Positions 60,451 through 64,000 of a stretch of 64,000 nt of DNA are shown one piece after another. Origin of the DNA: Henningerozyma blattae CBS 6284 (Eukaryota > Ascomycota > Saccharomycetes > Saccharomycetales > Saccharomycetaceae); NCBI RefSeq assembly GCF_000315915.1, contig NC_020188.1, positions 141,501 through 205,500 of the forward strand, written 5' to 3'. A program made the position numbers and the translations under genes. Each line of letters starts with the position of its first letter. Position 1 is the first letter of the stretch. The notes under the pieces are model-generated. The model was not told the DNA's origin, made no database searches, and was given only the letters and a program-made list of their open reading frames with translations.

Positions 60451-62070
60451 ATGACTGCATTGGAAAAAAATATACGGCAAGACATCGAGATGCAAACCAA
60501 TGATTCAGCTAAACTTCCATCTTCCTCTACTGGAACATCTTCTTCAAAGAATACAAAAACTCGTATACCCTTTTTGAGATCTTTGAGTTCACCAAAATCA
60601 ACCACTATGCTGATTGATTATTTCTCTCCCAAGAAATCAGTTGATAGTGCATCCATCCTAAAGAAAGATGACATTGAATCAGCCATTTATAACGTTTCCG
60701 ATTCTGATGTTACTGATGTCGAACATGATTTGGCATCATCTTATAACCCATATGATAAGAAAGATGAAGAAACCCCAGAGGAAGACTTGTCTTTCCCTGA
60801 AGGTGGTAAACAGGCTTGGATTGCCGTGTTTGGTTGTTTCTGTGGGTTTGTGGCTTGTTTTGGTCTTTTGAATAGCTTGGGTGCTATAGAAACACAAATT
60901 CAGAAATATCAATTGGCTGATGAATCTTCTTCTACCATCGGTTGGATATTTTCATTACAGTTATTCTTCACTTATACCTCTTGTATTTTATCTGGTACTT
61001 ATTTTGATAGGAATGGGTTTAAAGTTCCTGTCATTATTGGAACCGTCTTACACGTTGGTGGTCTATTTGGTGCTGCAAACTCTACAAAACTTTGGCATTT
61101 CATCTTATCATTTGCTATCTGTGTAGGTATTGGTAACGGTATCCTTATGTCTCCTTTGGTTTCTGCTCCATGCCATTATTTCAATAAAAGACGTGGTCTT
61201 GCTACTTCATTATCCACTGTTGGGGGTTCCATAGGTGGGGCCATTTATCCAATCATATTAAGAGAATTATTTAACAAGACTCATCCAAATGATCCAAATT
61301 ATGGATATTGTTGGGGGGTCAGAACTTTAGCCTTCATGGATTTGTTTCTTTTATCCATCTCTATCTTATTAGTTAAAGAAAGATTAAAGCCCACAATCCC
61401 GCCGTTACCCGATAAGACTTTCAAAACAAAATTCGATAATTTCGTTCAAGTTTATTTAAAGAATAGTTTTGATATTTTTGCTTTCAAGGATATGAGATAT
61501 CTCTTTTGTGTTCTGGGTACAGTCATGGGTGAAGTATCCATTTGTTCTAGTATAACTTATTGGGGTACTTATTCTATTTCCAAAGGGGTTTCTGAAAATA
61601 ATGCCTATATCATCATCATGCTAATTAACGTCAGCGGTATCCTAGGTAGATGGATCCCAGGGTATTTTAGTGATTATGTTGGCAGATTCAATGTGGCAAT
61701 CCTTACTTTATTCTTATTGTCGTTAGTAGAATTTGTGGCTTGGTTACCCTTTGGCACTAATTTAAATAACATGTATGGTATCAGTGTTCTTTATGGGTTC
61801 TTCTCCGGTAGTATCTTTTCCCTATTGCCAGTTTGTTGTGGTCAGATTTCCAAGACTGAGGAGTTTGGTAAAAGATATGCTACAATGTACTTTGTTGTTG
61901 CATTTGCTACTTTGGTCAGTGTACCAATCTCAGGTGCTATCATCGGTGGTGAATCTTCTCATGAATACCAACACTATATCATCTGGTGTGGTATCACAGC
62001 CTTCGCTTCTGGGTGTTGTTTTATCGTGTCAAGATACTTTTCTGTTGGATTTAAATTAGTTAAATTTTAA
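60451..62070 (+). CDS. MCH5: Mch5-like major facilitator transporter (riboflavin transporter family), copy 1
   Basis: 539 residues: a hydrophilic Ser/Asp-rich cytosolic N-terminus of about 115 residues, then 12 membrane segments starting at FPEGGKQAWIAVFGCFCGF. Family blocks are GTYFDRNGFKVPVIIGT, CHYFNKRRGLATSLSTVGGSIGG and LLPVCCGQISKTEEFGKRYATMYFVV, the last very close to S. cerevisiae Mch5 (521 residues). Mch5 is a plasma-membrane facilitator for riboflavin uptake; other members of this monocarboxylate-like family (Mch4, Mch2, Esbp6) have different or unknown substrates, so the riboflavin role is inferred. A second homologue lies downstream in the same direction. Confidence 0.88.
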   Translation: MTALEKNIRQDIEMQTNDSAKLPSSSTGTSSSKNTKTRIPFLRSLSSPKSTTMLIDYFSPKKSVDSASILKKDDIESAIYNVSDSDVTDVEHDLASSYNPYDKKDEETPEEDLSFPEGGKQAWIAVFGCFCGFVACFGLLNSLGAIETQIQKYQLADESSSTIGWIFSLQLFFTYTSCILSGTYFDRNGFKVPVIIGTVLHVGGLFGAANSTKLWHFILSFAICVGIGNGILMSPLVSAPCHYFNKRRGLATSLSTVGGSIGGAIYPIILRELFNKTHPNDPNYGYCWGVRTLAFMDLFLLSISILLVKERLKPTIPPLPDKTFKTKFDNFVQVYLKNSFDIFAFKDMRYLFCVLGTVMGEVSICSSITYWGTYSISKGVSENNAYIIIMLINVSGILGRWIPGYFSDYVGRFNVAILTLFLLSLVEFVAWLPFGTNLNNMYGISVLYGFFSGSIFSLLPVCCGQISKTEEFGKRYATMYFVVAFATLVSVPISGAIIGGESSHEYQHYIIWCGITAFASGCCFIVSRYFSVGFKLVKF

Positions 62071-63225
62071 AGAAAGAAAAAATAAATCGTTTCGATTTAA
62101 ATTCACACTCATTATTCATTCGCTATTTTCATTCTTTTTTTTTTTATTATTTTTCACTTTCATTATTGATAGATTTTACGTTTAACTTTATTAAAAACTT
62201 AATTTTACTTAATTTTACTTCATTTTTCCATTTTATTTTTTAATAAACATAAATAATTTTATACATTTAGTATTTACATTCTTTAATAATATATTTACAT
62301 CTTTAAGTTAAAAAAATGGGACTTAGCCAACGAGAAAATTCTATATAGTAATTAATTTTACTGTAGGATAATGGGCTTTAAGACTTAAGTATAAAAAGGT
62401 AAATTAAATAAATATAAAAACAAACAAACACTAGAACGCATTGGAAATTGTTGTAATTGATAAAGATATATCAATATACTTTGAACTTAAAATATAGCAC
62501 CAGGTATATTTACGCTTTCTTTTTTTTTCAATTTTTTTTTTTTGTTTAATAGCAATACTTCATAAGATATAATTCGTTTTGTCTTAAAACTCGTCCATCT
62601 TACATCAATGATGAATATCTGTACGCTCAATTATCTACAGCTCCACCAGATCCATTTTCAATTTTCGTTACATACTGTTTGACACAATAATTTGTGACAC
62701 TTCCCGGAACCGACGCCTCAGAGCCTCTAAATCATCCACCTGACATAAAAAAATATGCGGGACAGGCATTTCTTCCTGATAATGTGACTTTTTAGAGAGA
62801 ATCATTTTTAAAATGACGAATTACCTATTTTGGAAAAGTTTTTCACTTCAGGAATTTACCATTTTTTTAATGGACTTCAGAGTTTTTATAAGGGTTATAT
62901 TAAATGAACTATAATTTAAAAATAGACCATTATCAAAATTGCTTCTGAATAGAAAAATTCGTCTTTTTACGGATTGCAAGCGATTTGCTGAAGGAGTTAG
63001 TTAGAGTCAGAAATAAAGATCTCGATGTAAAGAGGTCCTCTTTTCTTGTACCTGATTTGTAATCTATTTACGAGTAAAATGTGTTTAAACCAGAAAATAC
63101 AAAAATACTACTCACTATAGTTCAAGGGTTAAAATGAACTGTATCTGTAACTTCTTGATTTTACTTTACTGTGCCTGTTCCTGATAGTATTGGCTAGGTT
63201 AACAAAATACTCATCATCAAACAGA
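62071..63225. other. Intergenic region between the two MCH5-like genes
   Basis: AT-rich, 1.15 kb. TTTTACGTTTA at 62174-62184 is an 11/11 match to the ARS consensus WTTTAYRTTTW. A 16-codon upstream frame (63134-63184) ends 41 bases before the next gene's ATG. Nothing else is recognised. Confidence 0.4.
62174..62184. other. ARS-consensus match
   Basis: Exact WTTTAYRTTTW match in an AT-rich intergenic region. Such matches occur by chance in AT-rich DNA, so the origin call is weak. Confidence 0.2.
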
Positions 63226-64000
63226 ATGATTTCAAATGATTTTGAAATAAATCAAGTAACGCAGGAATTTATAAGTGAAGTGAATAATAAGAGTGATGTA
63301 GATGGTATTAGTATTTCAAAAATAAATTATTCTGCTAATTCTAAAGGAGACGAATTTCCCACAGATCAGTACGAAATGGTGGTGGGAAAAGGTTCACTCG
63401 TGTACGATTCAGATTCTATATTGAGAGATACAGAAAACCAATTGAATGATAGCACTACTAATTACTTTGATGATGATCTACATAGTATCCAAGATTCCAA
63501 AAGTTTACAAGATGAGTCTCAGGAAGAAATACAAAATCAAGGATTTCTACTAGATGATGGAATTTATTACCCAGAAGGAGGGTTAAAAGCTTGGATAGCG
63601 ACTTTTGGATGCTTTTGTGGGTTCTTTGCATGTTTTGGCATTGGAAATGCTCTTGGAGCTGTAGAAACTCAAGTTCAAAAATACCAATTATCCTCCTATA
63701 GCTCAACAAAGATTGGCTGGATTTTTTCCCTAGAATTATTCTTCACCTTTATATCTTGTATTTTCTCTGGTACTTATTTTGATAGAAATGGGTTCAAAGC
63801 TCCAGTAATAGTAGGGACAATACTTCATGTGGGTGGTCTATGGGGGACTTCTACTTCTAATGACTATTGGGAATTTATACTATTTTTTTCATTGTTTTTA
63901 GGATGTGGTAATGGGGTTTTGATTTCTCCTTTGATGTCTGCTCCATGCCATTATTTCAATAGAAGACGAGGGTTAGCTACAGCATTATCCACTGTAGGCG
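63226..64000 (+). CDS. Mch5-like major facilitator transporter, copy 2 (partial at right edge)
   Basis: The frame from the ATG at 63226 (MISNDFEINQVTQEF) stays open to the window end, giving 258 residues. After an acidic N-terminus of about 108 residues it matches copy 1 block by block: YYPEGGLKAWIATFGCFCGF, ALGAVETQVQKYQL, SGTYFDRNGFKAPVIVGTIL, and CHYFNRRRGLATALSTVG at the edge. The cytosolic N-termini of the two copies are unrelated, while the membrane part is clearly homologous. It is a tandem duplicate in the same direction; substrate unknown. Confidence 0.9.
   Translation, partial: MISNDFEINQVTQEFISEVNNKSDVDGISISKINYSANSKGDEFPTDQYEMVVGKGSLVYDSDSILRDTENQLNDSTTNYFDDDLHSIQDSKSLQDESQEEIQNQGFLLDDGIYYPEGGLKAWIATFGCFCGFFACFGIGNALGAVETQVQKYQLSSYSSTKIGWIFSLELFFTFISCIFSGTYFDRNGFKAPVIVGTILHVGGLWGTSTSNDYWEFILFFSLFLGCGNGVLISPLMSAPCHYFNRRRGLATALSTVG

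Noticed and set aside
1..64000. Ty elements, solo LTRs, CRISPR arrays or prophage
   Set aside because: No reverse transcriptase, integrase or paired long terminal repeats were seen; the repeats present are short tandem arrays.

Overview
This window is nuclear DNA of a budding yeast in the Saccharomycetaceae. It is AT-rich, the genes have no visible introns, and the proteins carry long Asn/Ser-rich low-complexity stretches. Recognisable genes lie in the order known from Saccharomyces cerevisiae, but each block mixes genes that S. cerevisiae keeps on two sister regions of its whole-genome duplication. AAR2, SEF1 and KIP1 (YBL side) sit with UBC6 (YER side). RKR1 and YHM2 (YMR side) sit with DGK1 and a probable SFG1 (YOR side). 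Several neighbours expected in an unduplicated ancestor are absent. The simplest reading is a post-duplication yeast with its own pattern of gene loss. I cannot fix the genus. The sequence is a draft: there is a 20-N gap and two single Ns, and two neighbouring genes show frame shifts.

Layout. Positions 1-31 kb: the 3' end of an unknown Ser/Asn-rich gene, a YBL081W-like gene, PET112, NUP170, a heat-inducible SSA3/SSA4-type Hsp70, AAR2, UBC6, a PRS2/PRS4-type PRPP synthetase, a UBP9/UBP13-type deubiquitinase, the zinc-cluster factor SEF1 and the kinesin-5 KIP1. Positions 31-54 kb: RKR1 (ribosome quality control ligase), a FAA1/FAA4 acyl-CoA synthetase, an inserted cluster of three HSP30-family seven-helix membrane proteins with S-formylglutathione hydrolase between the first two, a ZRC1/COT1 zinc transporter, a probable SFG1, DGK1 and YHM2. 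Positions 54.9-64 kb: an orphan secretory or membrane precursor with possible processing sites, a 2.2 kb stretch without genes, GRE2, and two tandem MCH5-like transporters, the second cut by the window edge.

Functional themes. The region between FAA and the zinc transporter looks like a lineage-specific stress island. It holds three HSP30-like genes, each with a close consensus TATA box, beside a formaldehyde-detoxifying enzyme. Copy 2 has a one-base frame shift in an A-run. The S-formylglutathione hydrolase has a frame shift in its last 25 or so codons, after the catalytic residues. The SSA promoter carries a perfect five-unit heat shock element. Long intergenic regions hold GC-rich islands with CACGTG clusters and palindromes, and several tandem repeats.

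The least explained elements are the 385-residue orphan precursor, the GC islands, and the HSP30/S-formylglutathione hydrolase cluster.
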